Assembly (NCBI GenBank): GCA_963971305.1
Contig: OZ020303.1
Span: 57,226,867 to 57,290,866 of the forward strand
DNA from: Arcuatula senhousia
Lineage: Eukaryota > Mollusca > Bivalvia > Mytilida > Mytilidae
Length of the DNA: 64,000 nucleotides
Direction of reading: 5' to 3'
Part shown: positions 1 to 10,539 of the stretch, piece after piece
Layout: the number at the start of each line of letters is the position of its first letter
Position numbering within the stretch: position 1 is the stretch's first letter
Program-made: the position numbers and the translations under genes
The notes under the pieces: model-generated
The model's database searches: none
The model's input: the letters and a program-made list of their open reading frames with translations, nothing else
Told to the model about the DNA's origin: nothing

Positions 1-1389
1 GGTTCTTGTCATGTTAGAATTTTCTTTTTATAATATTCCTTTAATTTATGTAGGTGTTCACTGTTTATAATGAAGTAACCCTTTTATAAAAAATCTAATT
101 ACATTCAAACATAAGTGTTCGAACAATACAAGTCATATTTGATACATGACATTTCCTTTCTTGCCTTATTAAGAAAATAAACTCATCCAAAACGTCTTGA
201 GACTCAAGCTGAAACATCTTTTCCTCTAAATTTAAATTTCTTACGTGCTGGTGCATTAATTGCAAGTTTGAAATTGCATCTTGGAAGGGTTAATTAGGTT
301 ATTTTTAAACTGCAACCTATTTAGTAACAAGTACCCTTTTAGGTTTTGATTTTGAAAGTAAATTAGTAATGAATTAGTCTATGTCTGTATAAAGTTCATA
401 GAACGTCATTTTGGGTCAATGTAGTGTTATTATCTGGAAAAATTATAAGATTTATTTTTGTTGGGATAGGTTAAATCGTACATTACATATGCGAATAAAA
501 AGAAAAGGAAACAGTTTTTGATGTCCTTCATCTAGTCGATTTTAAGATTTGGAAAGCAACGAAATAATAATAGTCTTAAATCAAAAAGCAACAATACAAA
601 GCAAACTTCGCTGACAACCTCACAGGAACAACTGCAAATAAGATAATAAAAAAGTATGTTTGCCATTTAGAAGACAAATATTGCGTCTTTTTTTGGGAGT
701 GTCGTACTGTTAATTTACTGCTTGTTAAAACATATAAAACTATTGATATTCGATTACCAAAAACGAACCTAACACAACAACAACACTATCTAAGGAGGAA
801 ATATTTGATAATCATAAATCGGTAACTTCCTCGTTCATTTATGTCCTTGGTGCTAAAAATGACAACATTCAATCTCTATATTGGATTCCTGAATTACATA
901 AAAAAGTCCATTAAAACAGCGCTTCATTATTGGGTTATCCGTTTCACCTCTTTCAGCTGTGCTGACTGACGACAAAAAATCTGACCTCCAAAAATACTTA
1001 TATATAATTGTAATTATTCTAGAAATGGTATCACCCAAATGTGAATCTTTAAGATTAGAAACAACTGATAAAGATTCTTAACACTCAATCAGTTTCAACT
1101 TATAACAGCATCAAGAATTTTTGTTTTTCCACGCAATACACTTGTATTCCTAAAATCACAATTAGCACAGTGACTCTGTCATCAATAATTCTAAGAAAAC
1201 AAAACAAGTTTACAGACGACCAAATGATAGCATATGCTCAATTTCTAATGAATAACATACATCATCGTCGGAAACTCACATTTGGTCACGCTCTCTCTAC
1301 GCTACCTCTGACCCACCTCTCGCTACACTACCTCTCATGTACTGGACATGGTTTTTTTCATTCAACTATTGATCAGAATTCCAATAGGC
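1..1389. other. AT-rich non-coding left edge
   Basis: No supported gene is visible here. The sequence is AT-rich with many stops in all frames. Because the last exon of a rolling-stone-like gene begins at 2051 on the plus strand, this stretch is probably intron of that gene (inference). No earlier rolling-stone exon could be recognised. Confidence 0.4.
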
Positions 1390-1404
1390 ACAAATTGTGC
1401 ACAT

Positions 1405-1750
1405 TTCCTGTTGATTTGTTTCTTCACTCGTATGAACCAAATTTCTTACAATCTTTTATAGACAACAACAAAACATCTAACTAGATCTAACTTCCGTTAT
1501 ATTGATTATGTCCTTGCATTGAACAATCCTGTATTTTGTGTCTATCTCCATTTAATATATATCTGCATGAGCTTGAGATAAAGGGCACTACTGATTCTAG
1601 GAATTCTGTCTCATATTTATATCTACATCTCAAAATAGACACTCATGGAAGACTTGACAAAGCTCTTTGTTAAACGTCAATCTCCCTTCTTGTGTAACAA
1701 TATTCCATCTGTACTTACTCATCACAACTGATACGTTTTTCTACAGCTTT
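1405..1750 (+). pseudogene. Decayed reverse-transcriptase fragment (YIDD-type)
   Basis: Across shifting frames the plus strand reads DLFLHSYEPNFLQ, then FRYIDYVLALNNP near 1492, then a run ending FLCNNIPSV and SQLIRFSTAF near 1720. This is the colinear pattern of a reverse transcriptase common in bivalve genomes, in which a YIDD-VL catalytic box is followed by an N-I-P...ISQLIRYSRA region. The second catalytic Asp is replaced by Tyr and several stops and frameshifts interrupt it, so it is dead. The element family (Penelope-like or other) is not settled from the sequence. Related remnants lie at 2640-2902 (+) and 27300-27705 (-). Confidence 0.6.
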
Positions 1751-2050
1751 TGTGAATTAACCTTTATTCCCATGATAGAGCGTCAAGTCTCACACAAAAT
1801 TTGGAAACATATGTTCACTTAACAATTTAAATGGAAAACATATTTTGTGTTTGCCCTTTCGAACTTTTGAATGCCCCATTGCTACCTCTCTGCCTCTTTC
1901 AAAGACCAATAGTTTGCCATTTCTCTCATCTTACTTAGTATCTGTGCTAATGATTTTTTTAGTTATAGTTTTTTTTTTTATTTTAACCTAATTCTTATTT
2001 GTCAAATTAGTAATAAAATAATAATAATTTTGTATTTTGGTTTGTTTCAG

Positions 2051-2496
2051 CTACCAAAGCAACGACAATCAACAAACATGGAATCAACCTAGTGTACATA
2101 CTATTGGTTGTCATATTTTCATCTAAGCCAATCAAATTTCAACATGTGTACATGCCGGTAATGTCATCCTTATTTTATGTTATACTAAATCTCATCTACT
2201 ATGCTGCCAGTGGACGAATATTGTATCCGTTTTTGAATTGGGCAAAACCAGGAAAGACAGCATTGTTGTCGATACTATTTATAACTGTGTCGACGCCAAT
2301 AGCGTATTTTTTGCTATTAGGAATTTATCGTTTGAAGCTCTTTGTTTGCAATAAGTTTTTCGAGTCACGTTTCAGAGAGAATAGAAGAGACTCATACGAG
2401 AAAGATGGCGACGCGTTGGAAAAGTTAAAGCTTGAAAATGACGGTCTGGATAGAAATCGCAATTCGACAGAGAAGTACAACGTTGAAAAAGTATAG
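2051..2496 (+). CDS. Rolling-stone-like membrane protein, terminal exon
   Basis: A splice acceptor (tttgtttcag) precedes 2051, and an open frame runs to a TAG at 2494-2496, about 148 codons. The reading INKHGINLVYILLVVIF, then a second membrane segment with VILNLIYYAASG, then LYPFLNWAKPGKT and a further hydrophobic stretch ending in a basic, charged tail, matches the C-terminal half of rolling-stone (Rost) family multi-pass membrane proteins. In that family an 'I-x(2)-H-x-L-N' helix start and a 'Y-x(2)-L-(D/N)-W-x-K-P-G' motif are characteristic. Two leading bases complete a split codon, so upstream exons lie before the window or are unrecognised. Drosophila Rost is linked to myoblast fusion; the mollusc role is unknown. 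The polar tail after residue ~105 is probably cytoplasmic. A first exon of a second copy lies at 59888-59965. Confidence 0.8.
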
Positions 2497-2639
2497 AATT
2501 TGGAATAGAAGTAGGACAAACGTTAGTTTAATAGTACTAATATTCTAGTCGTGTAAAACAACTGCCTCAAACTGCATTAAACATGACTATAAACCCAAGA
2601 AAGTATTGTAGGATACTTTTAAAAATCAAAAGATTCTAT

Positions 2640-2902
2640 TATGTTATTTGTGCAATTTTGCTAGTGTCATTTATACCCACTTCTCCTGCTTACGGTGTTT
2701 ATATTTCTCAACTTATTCGATATGCCAGAGCTTGCACAGATTTTTGATCAGACACCGGTTTTTTCGTGACCGACTTTTGAAGCAGGGCTATAAGAAAATA
2801 CGTCTCATACGATCACTAAAAAAATTCTTTCTTCGTTATCAGCCACTAGTAGAAAAGTTCAAAATTGAGTTAAAAGATATGATAGTTAATTGTTTTAATT
2901 AG
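2640..2902 (+). pseudogene. Second reverse-transcriptase 3' remnant
   Basis: The plus strand reads PTSPAYGVYISQLIRYARAC and then, after a frameshift, FFRDRLLKQGYKKIRLIRS and KKFFLRYQPLVEKF. This is the C-terminal part of the same reverse-transcriptase family as the fragment at 1405-1750. The two fragments overlap in content around ISQLIR, so they are separate insertions or duplicates rather than one element split by the rolling-stone exon. Its 5' part merges into the probable 3' UTR of that exon. Confidence 0.55.
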
Positions 2903-2959
2903 TGTTTGACTGGTGTGCTGTACTGAGATGATCACCTCAATATCCCTATTGTGTCTCAC

Positions 2960-3195
2960 AACTATGTTATGAATATGGTCATTACCGGATCCTAAGATCG
3001 CAATGGAAGAGGGAGGTTTGGCGCCATAAAACCTGGTTTAACCCACCATTTCGTTTGAAATGCCTGTACCAAGTCAGGACCATTGCGATCCACCAGTTCT
3101 CCGGTATGACTGATTCGTTTTTGTCATTTTCTCTGGACTATGAGATTGATCATTCAAGTTCGGTAGTTTTGTTATTACCTTTATTTAAATGTTGA
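2960..3195 (+). repeat. Dispersed repeat with internal inverted arms
   Basis: This ~235-bp block is nearly identical to 40612-40852, running from 'ctcacaactatg' to 'gttattaccttta'. It contains complementary arms: GATCGCAATGG near 2997 and CCATTGCGATC near 3082, extending outward through an imperfect ccggta/taccgg pair, so single strands can fold. Degenerate relatives occur at 13950-14150, 46850-47010 and 49630-49790. No target duplication is visible. It could be a SINE-like or MITE-like element; the family is not identified. Confidence 0.7.
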
Positions 3196-3199
3196 ACTG

Positions 3200-3595
3200 T
3201 TAAACATTTTGTTTCAATGTGTTTATACATTCGGAAAACTTAAAACAACCACGTCTAAATACGAACGAAATATAGAATGCAGTTTTCAATTAAATCATTT
3301 TAATTATTCATTTTCATTTTATTAGTTTTTACATACTTTTATTTTAAGTAGAAGGAAAACAATGCAGATATATTAAAATCTCTTTATGTGTTCATTGTCC
3401 TAATATAAATAATATTGTTTTTTGTTTGTTTGTTTTATTAATAAAGAATTATTTATTTTTTTAGCATAGCTATATGTCTTTCACTTCTAATTATGCATCT
3501 TCTAGCAGTATAAATAACCTGACTTGAATCTCTAGAAATAATATTTCTTTCTGGACTTTTACTTTTTCATTTCAACTTTTTAACTTTTCAAGTGG
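3200..3595. other. AT-rich spacer
   Basis: No gene is seen. It is very T-rich and contains an aataaag signal near 3440 that could serve polyadenylation of the upstream rolling-stone transcript, but the distance (~940 bases past the stop) makes this only a possibility. Confidence 0.3.
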
Positions 3596-3719
3596 TCACC
3601 CATAGAAAAATAGAAGGGCACATTCAGAATCTGCTTTGTGCTGAGCATCTCTATGCGCACATAAGAACTGATGGAGATTCTTATCTCTAAATTTGTTTCC
3701 TCTTGCAACAGCATCGCCT

Positions 3720-4185
3720 AGAGGTAAGATCCCCTTTTCTGTGGGAACAAAATACCGATTTTGTGGACACATTATATTTATCTTGAGGGAACGACTTAAT
3801 TTGATTTGGGAATGACATATCAAGTTGTGGTAACGCCATACTATCTTATGGGAATGACAAAAAATAAATGATTAACATGGCCTCATTCAGCTTTTGTAGT
3901 ATCACTACTGTCGATGCTTCGACTATGGTGGAAGAATACGGCCATGAGAAAAAAAAAATATCACGTCCCCTCAAGATATCGTCATGTTCCCACATAACTT
4001 TCCCTCAAATTAACATAGCATTCCCTCTTGTTATCATGTTACCCAAAGAATACATCATGTTCCCTCAAGATAGTTATCGCGTTTTCTCAATACAATTTCC
4101 ACGTTCCCTTCAGATAATTACCACTCCCCTCAACATTATTACCACGTTCCCTCAAAATAATTATCCGTTCCCTCAAGATAACAAG
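3720..4185. repeat. Foldback cluster of GTTCCCTCAAGATA repeats
   Basis: From about 3960 to 4180 a degenerate ~20-24 bp unit of the form gttccctcaagataattatc recurs roughly ten times on the plus strand. From about 3735 to 3855 the reverse complement (ttatcttgagggaacg, tgggaatgac) recurs. The two sets therefore face each other across a ~100-bp centre near 3860-3960. Open frames through it are artefacts of the repeat. Confidence 0.7.
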
Positions 4186-4269
4186 AAATCTATCAAACGT
4201 ATGAGTTATCTCTTTTATTGCTTTCGAAAGTTGTGTTGTGAAAACCAATTGACACTTTAATGTTTCTAA

Positions 4270-4620
4270 GTTTTCACTATAGTTACCTTGACTTTTTACC
4301 CTTTGACCACAAATTTAGTAGATTTGCATTTTGATCATAAGCTTAAATATGTGTTAGTTTCATTAAATTCTATGAAGGCTGCTGTGGAAACTACTTAATT
4401 TTAAAATTGATAAGTTTTCACTTGTGACCTTGACCTTTGAAGTTTTAAAACAAAACCTTATAATCTTTAATGTATGCAAATTCCATGCTATTTTTCCAAG
4501 GCATTCAAAGGTTATGTTGTTAAAACCAATTCATATTAAAATGTTTTCACTTGTGACCTTGTCCTTTGACCTTTCTACCCCTATAATAACATGCATCCCC
4601 TTTTCCTCATAAGCTTTAAC
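4270..4620 (+). repeat. Degenerate 'gtgaccttgacctttga' repeats
   Basis: Three imperfect units of about 130 bp each contain a 'tgaccttgacctttga'-type core (near 4290, 4431 and 4553) followed by 'ttttaaaaccaattcatatt'-like sequence. The unit resembles a dispersed bivalve repeat. The core also looks like two spaced nuclear-receptor half-sites, but repetition rather than regulation is the simpler reading. Confidence 0.5.
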
Positions 4621-4627
4621 GTACACA

Positions 4628-4775
4628 GGGAAATTTTGTTCACGTGATATTCACATGAAATTAACGTGAAACTCACGTGAAAAACTTAACGTGAATTTCA
4701 CCTTTAACGAGCAATTTAACGTGAAGTTCACGTGAAAAATATCACATGAATTTCACGTGAAAAAATGTTCTCAAC
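4628..4775. repeat. Cluster of TTCACGTGAA palindromes
   Basis: Within ~150 bp, variants of ttaacgtgaa(a/g)ttcacgtgaa occur about seven times, many forming perfect or near-perfect TTCACGTGAA palindromes centred on the E-box CACGTG. They alternate with ttaacgtgaa and ttcacatgaa forms. No neighbouring promoter is evident, so this is annotated as a palindromic satellite-like block. Confidence 0.65.
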
Positions 4776-4779
4776 ATTT

Positions 4780-5575
4780 TTACTGTTCTATAACTTTCAT
4801 GCAATTCTACAAATATTTACAAAAAATTTTCATTTTTCAGAATTTTCATGTGAAACTTTTTCCAAGACTTCGAGATTTACAAATGTCTCTTTTAGTGATT
4901 TTTTATTTTATATTTCCAATCTAGTGTAATATTTACATTCAATAATATATCTTAATTATAAATTTTTTGAAGGTTACATCTAGGCAGGGATAAGCCAGAA
5001 GGGGGGAGGTCAATAGAAACCCCAATGAAGGCGAAAGAAAAAATGGACAAAAGCCAATTTTGTCGAACATCTGAAAGAATCTAATAAATTTATTCTAGAA
5101 AAGGGCGATGAAAATCCTGCCTCAACCACTATTTTGTGTCTGCCAATGATATGGACAGCATATTATGCAAATTTATTTTGATAATAAGACGTTAAAAATG
5201 TGTTTTTACCAATTAATGTATAAATAGAAGTAATATCATATCTATAGTAAAGAGAATTGAAGAAAAAGTTGGTTTGGGTAAATAAAACTGTTCTTATATA
5301 TAACAATTTAATGGGTGATGATCGAATACACCTGCTTTAAGAACTGTTATTGTTGATTCGATTTTGAATTTAAAAAAAAAACCATACAGTTAGAATTTTG
5401 AACTGTTAAGTAGTATTCTGGTTTGCCTGACCGGCATATTATTTGTTTTTCATTTTAGCTTTTATTTGGTTTATTTTATTCTATAAGATGCATTCATTTT
5501 GATAAAATAAAATAAGTTCCAACACGATTTTACTTTAAAATATGTGATCATTTCCTAGATAATTTTTGACTGGTT
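4780..5575. other. AT-rich spacer without recognisable content
   Basis: I see no coding signal, array or mobile-element ends between the palindrome cluster and the duplicated block. Confidence 0.4.
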
Positions 5576-6423
5576 ATTACTACTTATTATAAAAAGATTA
5601 TCAGCGATACTGAGATTAGGTCTTTTGTTTCCGTCGTTTCTATATTTACAAAAGCTCTTTGCAATGTACATACTTTCACTTTTCACTCGGTGGCTATTTT
5701 CGGATTCTCAATCTTCGGATTTATATCAAGACAATATGGCCGCGACGAGTAGATTATGTGTTTCGCTTCGGATTATATTTTAGTCAGTGTAGCATATCTT
5801 GCGTTACTTTAGCGTATAAATGGATATTTGATTTTGGATTGCGAAAATTTACTTAATTGAATAAAGTTTTAAAGGACAAAAATACTAATCGGACACCAAA
5901 AATAAGTTAAATCATGCAAAAAAGTTGTACACAGCATCTTCGTATTTCATGCTTTTATGTGGCGGTGTTTTAAAGCAACAATGCGATTCAAGTAGATCAT
6001 GTAGCGTACATGGCGTAGTCACTTGATCAGGGTGTGCACATGTTTAAGCGCACTTTCTTATAAATTTTTGACTGCAAAATGTTAATTCATGTAAGATAGT
6101 TTATTATCACAGACAGAAATATAGGTCAATCAGACACACACAATTCAAGCATTTTATTGATTTTTAGAAAATGACAAAATAACCACATTGGGTCATTCGT
6201 CTGTCTTGATCTAGGTCATTTTAATAAGGATGAATAATTTTATCTATTTCTCACAAAGCTATAATTGCGGGATCCGGAAAAATAAACTTATTTGTCACAA
6301 GTAATTGGTTGTTCGAAAATGTTATCATTGCTTGATATTATCATAATTCTGCGATTCACCACACAGAGACCAAAGTCGCCACACTTACAAACATGTCAGA
6401 AAACAATTTTAACTGTGCGGAAC

Positions 6424-6501
6424 CACAGGGGCTTGGATTATAGAGTAGGGGGTCGATTTTTTTTAAAGTCAATATAAATGACGAGAATCCAAGCCCCTGT
6501 G
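6424..6501. mobile_element. 78-bp MITE with 8-bp target duplication
   Basis: The element begins CACAGGGGCTTGGATT and ends with its exact complement AATCCAAGCCCCTGTG, a 16-bp perfect terminal inverted repeat. It is flanked by TGCGGAAC at 6416-6423 and again at 6502-6509, a perfect 8-bp direct repeat. An 8-bp target duplication with CAGGG-type ends suggests a hAT-mobilised MITE (family knowledge); at 78 bp it is exceptionally short and non-coding. Confidence 0.8.
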
Positions 6502-6589
6502 TGCGGAACATGGATTGCAACGTTCCTGTATAAGTTTGCTTTAGTCTCTATCATAAAGGGAGGGACAATTTTTGAATAGGTCTCAATCA

Positions 6590-7375
6590 AAAATATTTGA
6601 GCAGTGGCGGATCCGGGGGGGGGTTCCGAGGTTGGAATTTTCCTCCTTTCCGCCAAAAATTTCGCAAGTATTGTGTAGGTTTTCTGCAAAATTTGTCTGG
6701 GTCCACCCCCTTTTCGTCATTCGTCCACAGCGGACTTTATGTGGACCAACCCCTTTCAAAAAATTCTGGATCTGGTCCTGTTTGAGTTATAATATAATTT
6801 GTTGCTATTAGACGTAAAAAATTTAAAGGCATACCTGTACATTGCAAATTTCCATAAAGAGATCTACATTGGGTTTTGAATAGGTGACAATCAGAAATAT
6901 TTGAGCAGTGGCGGATCCGGTGAGGAGGGGGGGAGGGTTCCGAGGTTGGAATTTTCCTCCTTTCCGCCAAAAATTTCGCAAGTAACGTGTAGGTTTTCTG
7001 CAAAATTTGTCTGGGTCCACCCCCTTTTCGTCATTCGTCCACAGCGGACTTTATGTGGACCAACCCCTTTCAAAAAATTCTGGATCTGGCCCTGTTTGAG
7101 TTATAATATGATTTGTTGCTATTTGACGTGAAAAATTTAAAGGCATACATGTACATTGCAAATTTTCATAAAGAGATCTACATTGGGTTTTGAACAGGTG
7201 ACAATCAAAAATATTTGAGCAGTGGTGGATCCGGGGGAGGGGGTACCGAGGTTGGAATTTTCCTCCTTTCCGCCAAAAATTTCGCAAGTAACGTGTAGGT
7301 TTTCTGCAAAATTTGTAAAAATCTGCAAAAAACATACATGTACATTGCAAATTTTCATAAGGAGATCTACATTGG
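6590..7375. repeat. Three tandem ~310-bp units (ggcggatccgggg)
   Basis: Units start near 6598, 6903 and 7219 with 'gagcagtggcggatccgg' and continue through ccgaggttggaattttcctcc, a section on phosphate-like 'gtccacccccttttcgtc', and 'gtacattgcaaatttt(c)ataa(a/g)gagatctacattgggt'. The third unit is shortened in its middle. Copy 2 of the surrounding block keeps a single, internally deleted unit near 25910. The many overlapping open frames on both strands are by-products of this repeat. A diverged relative in inverse orientation is visible at 63680-63800. Confidence 0.75.
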
Positions 7376-8506
7376 GTTTCAACTTATTTCATATAATATT
7401 ATATTCTTCAAAATCATAGGCTGATCTGACAAATGATAACCATTAAAGTAGACGATAATTAATGTGGAATAATTGTACGTGACACAACCAACATAAAGAA
7501 ACGGGAATTTAAAAATTCACAATGGAAAACAGCCAGCAGTCTTCAGTATGACCATAAGTCGCTGCTCGCCATCTTGCATTGGCCCAAGACTAAAAATACA
7601 AAAAAGGATGAGTCCAGTTTGCCTTTTGGTCACACTTAGAAAAAAGTCAAAATAACAATGTACGATTTTTTTAAGCTGATTTATAAGTATATATAAAGAC
7701 CTATAAACAACAGACTGTGACATCTTTGATCCGATGTAGACTTTTGTAAAGCTCGATGAGCTGAAGGTTTAAGCAAGCAACAGCTTTTCTCTATCTGCAT
7801 TAGTTTCCTATTTCCTCCACTAACCTAACCAAACTTTGATGCAGTTATTTTAAACTAAATAGGAGATAATAAACCTACATGTACAATGTACTGGATCTAA
7901 AAACAAATAATGTTTAGGATAAACGCTTACATGACTTAGATTCATTTTTATCTTAAAATAGCTTAATTTTAGATTGATTTTATAGTATGTGTACAACAAA
8001 GGCTACTTATAGAATTCAACAATAAACCTTAGCAGGACCAAGAAATAATAAAGTCTTTTTTATGTTACTAAAGCAGACCTTTGTTTTTTGTGTCCATTGC
8101 GGCTTGCTAGGCAATATGCATTAGAGTCCACACTTGTTTATAGAAAAAAAAATAGCACCAAAAATTTTTTGGAATATTTCACTATACACTTTAACTAAAT
8201 TTCGAATGATTATATCTGAAAAAAGCAAAATAACATAGAACTAATATAAATATGATGTTATTTTAGGCAGTTTATCAAATTTCATGATAAAAAATTGCGT
8301 TTTTCCCGCTGCATGTGCCACCACATATATGAAATTTGCCTGATTCTTACGTAGACTGATACTACATTGCAAGCTACTGAGCAAGCATTGATACTACAAG
8401 CTACATTGAAAAATGAAATAAAAAACGGGGGTCACCATTCTTGTTTTTCCAAAATTTTGAGTTGAAAATTCAAGATTTTGGGTATTTTTAATAAAGATAT
8501 AATATA

Positions 8507-8940
8507 AAATACAAATGACAACAAAGTTCCAGACAATAAAATTTGCTACGCCCGACGCGCGTTTCGTCTATTCAAGACTCATCAGAGGCGCTCTACCAAA
8601 AATATTAAAAATGCTAAACACTGTATGAATATGAAGAGCATAGAACAGAATAACCAAAAAATACCAAACTGGGGAACCAAATCATTACTAAGATATTCAA
8701 CCTATGTCTGGGGTAGGAAGAACCTTAGGGTTTAGACAATTTTGAAATTTAGACGGACAATTTAAAGCTTTGATGTATTCTCCAACTCAAAAGTGTTGGT
8801 GCCGGAGCGGGCTAACCTCGGGGAATTTAAACTCCACCAGCAGTGCTAACCTTCACGTGTGTTCGAAATACAAATGACAACAAAGTTCCAGACAATAAAT
8901 TTTGCTACGCCTGACGCGCGTTTCGTCTATTCAAGACTCA
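8507..8940 (-). repeat. Composite dispersed repeat R-M-R, minus orientation
   Basis: In minus orientation this holds a ~185-bp unit (R), a ~175-bp middle (M) and a truncated second R. R contains tgatgagtcttgaatagac, a GACGAAACGCGCGTC near-palindrome and a 'tttgttgtcatttgtattt' end. M contains 'gcccgctccggcaccaacac' and 'aaaccctaaggttcttcc'. Further R copies are at 16669-16843 (solo), 30199-30251 (fragment), and 54236-54311 plus 58228-58707 (R-M-R interrupted by a LINE). The element is non-coding and its class is not established; it is typical of mytilid genomes from my recollection. Confidence 0.75.
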
Positions 8941-9544
8941 CTTTTTTCGAGTAAAAAAATCAGAATCTTGACCAGTTTACATATCAAATATGTACGAATG
9001 TACTAAAAAAACTAACAGAAAATAGCTATTTAAAATTCGAATCTGTTGATATCAAATAAACTATAGGTCACCATGCTTGATTTAAAGATATAAGGATCAA
9101 AAGTGTAGATATGCGATAGAAATTTGACAAAACGACTAATGTCGCAATGCCGAATCAAGATATCATTTGGCTTAAACGACAGGGATCATTTTTGAGGGAT
9201 AGAATCTAACAATTAGGTAATTTTTAAAGGTTGTTGTTAATGAAATTAAAGCAATTCCTAATGATTACTCATATGAACAGTAGGCTAGTATACTTAATTC
9301 AGAAAATTGACAATTTTAGACGGATTTACAAAAAAATGTGAATAAATTAACAATTTTAAATCGTGAATGTGGTTGTTGTGAATTGTGAATAGGGAGTTTC
9401 TCCGTTACACTTTTCTCAGTAACTATGTACACCTATTACACACAACTCATTGATATTTGGCAATGCGGCTTCAGCATCAGGTAAGCAGGAAGTAGCTAAG
9501 AGTCAGGACTAAACTCAGTATTGACCAGATGTAACAAAAGGATT

Positions 9545-9812
9545 AATCGGATTCCGCTTATAGGTTAGAGAGTGTGTTGCTTTATTCCCAAGCAGAGCGA
9601 TTTCCGTTATATCCATAGATGAACATGAAAGGGGTGATAGAATGAATATGAAATGATGATGAAGTGGAGGAAAAAATGACAATCGGGCTGCCAATGGAAA
9701 AAGGAGTGATGGATAGGGACAGGCAATTTAGCCTCCTGCATGTGGGCAAAGCGGCTTGACCTGACATGCTTAGCGCTTCTGTTGGCCTATTTGCCAACCA
9801 GAATCCACACCG
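9545..9812 (-). repeat. Dispersed repeat with terminal 'gaataaagcaac' tail
   Basis: The reverse complement matches 29530-29720 and, more weakly, 29260-29380 on the plus strand: ggcaaataggcc, the 'cctccacttcatcatcattt' segment and 'gcttgggaataaagcaacac'. The partner ends in an (ACTA)n microsatellite, the kind of tail left by some LINE or SINE families. No intact coding region is seen, so it may be a 3' end of an unidentified retroelement. Confidence 0.55.
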
Positions 9813-10506
9813 GTGAATTCCGTGTATTACTTACAATCGTATGATACCTAGTCTGTCCGCCATGTACAATTAGCATCATATCACTAATAAAGTGTTGATC
9901 GGTTAGATATCGTAAGTCCGAAAAGGCACAGACCAAAGTCGAAGACATAAAAGAAAACGGATACAAAAGAGGATAGTCATAGCGTAACAAAATACACAAA
10001 AAGACAATTAAGCTGAAATTAGCAACATGAACATGAAGTTGAAAGAAGAGTTTACTAATGTGTTAAGGAAGCGTAAGCCGTTCCTACTTGTTAAAAGACA
10101 CTTGTCTGTTGCCAACGAAAAATTAAGGAAGACAATGCAAACACTCTACATACAAACCAACATCGGTACTTATCTGAGAGATAGAAACCAGTATTTGTAT
10201 ATAAGCACAAAAAATTCTCAAGTAACGGAACAAAAACCTAGGAGAAACAAATCTATATCGAAATAGCTCATGATGAACTCCTAAAACTTCTTGAGAGAGG
10301 AAAACAGCCTACATGTAGGAACAAAAAATACCTATAGACATATTTGTCCAAGACCGAAAGTTTTTTATATACACTGCAAATTTATATGAAAAAACCTAAA
10401 CTTTAATAAGTTTTCCTACAATGTAGATACTATCAATTATTTGGTGGCACTCTTCATGTTGGAGTGGTGTATTAAGGAATGCAATTTTGGATCTGCTCGA
10501 CTTCCA
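9813..10506. other. Spacer left of the foldback element
   Basis: No supported gene or repeat is recognised. Short open frames on both strands do not resemble known proteins. It is the immediate left flank of the foldback-type structure starting near 10507. Confidence 0.35.
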
Positions 10507-10539
10507 GTTTTTAAAACCAGCGTCAAGTTGGTTCAATAT

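Larger units (their letters stand above)
5580..8145. repeat. Large duplicated block, copy 1
   Basis: The sequence from 'ttactacttattataaaaa' (~5577) to 'gtccacacttgtt' (~8142) is repeated in the same orientation at ~24935-27025 with high identity but several indels. Copy 1 has three head-to-tail copies of a ~310-bp internal unit where copy 2 has one; copy 2 has an extra ~185 bp at ~26370-26555. Both carry the same 78-bp MITE, so that MITE inserted before the duplication. No terminal inverted repeats, LTRs or target duplication are visible at the block ends. It is a segmental duplication or an unidentified non-autonomous element. No intact protein frame is present. Confidence 0.75.

Noticed and set aside
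3868..4260. 130-codon frame on the plus strand
   Set aside because: It lies in the foldback repeat cluster and shows the repeat as FPQ(D/N) motifs.
4431..4575. Nuclear-receptor DR1-like sites (tgacctttga)
   Set aside because: They recur with the repeat unit and no promoter is nearby; coincidence of repeat sequence is the simpler explanation.
5725..5785. Conserved 15-codon ATG frame (MAATSRLCV) in both copies of the duplicated block
   Set aside because: Too short, and conservation is explained by recent duplication; only mentioned as context.
6438..7419. Overlapping frames on both strands in the ggcggatccgggg repeats
   Set aside because: Same text repeated three times in several frames; glycine/proline-rich translations without family match.
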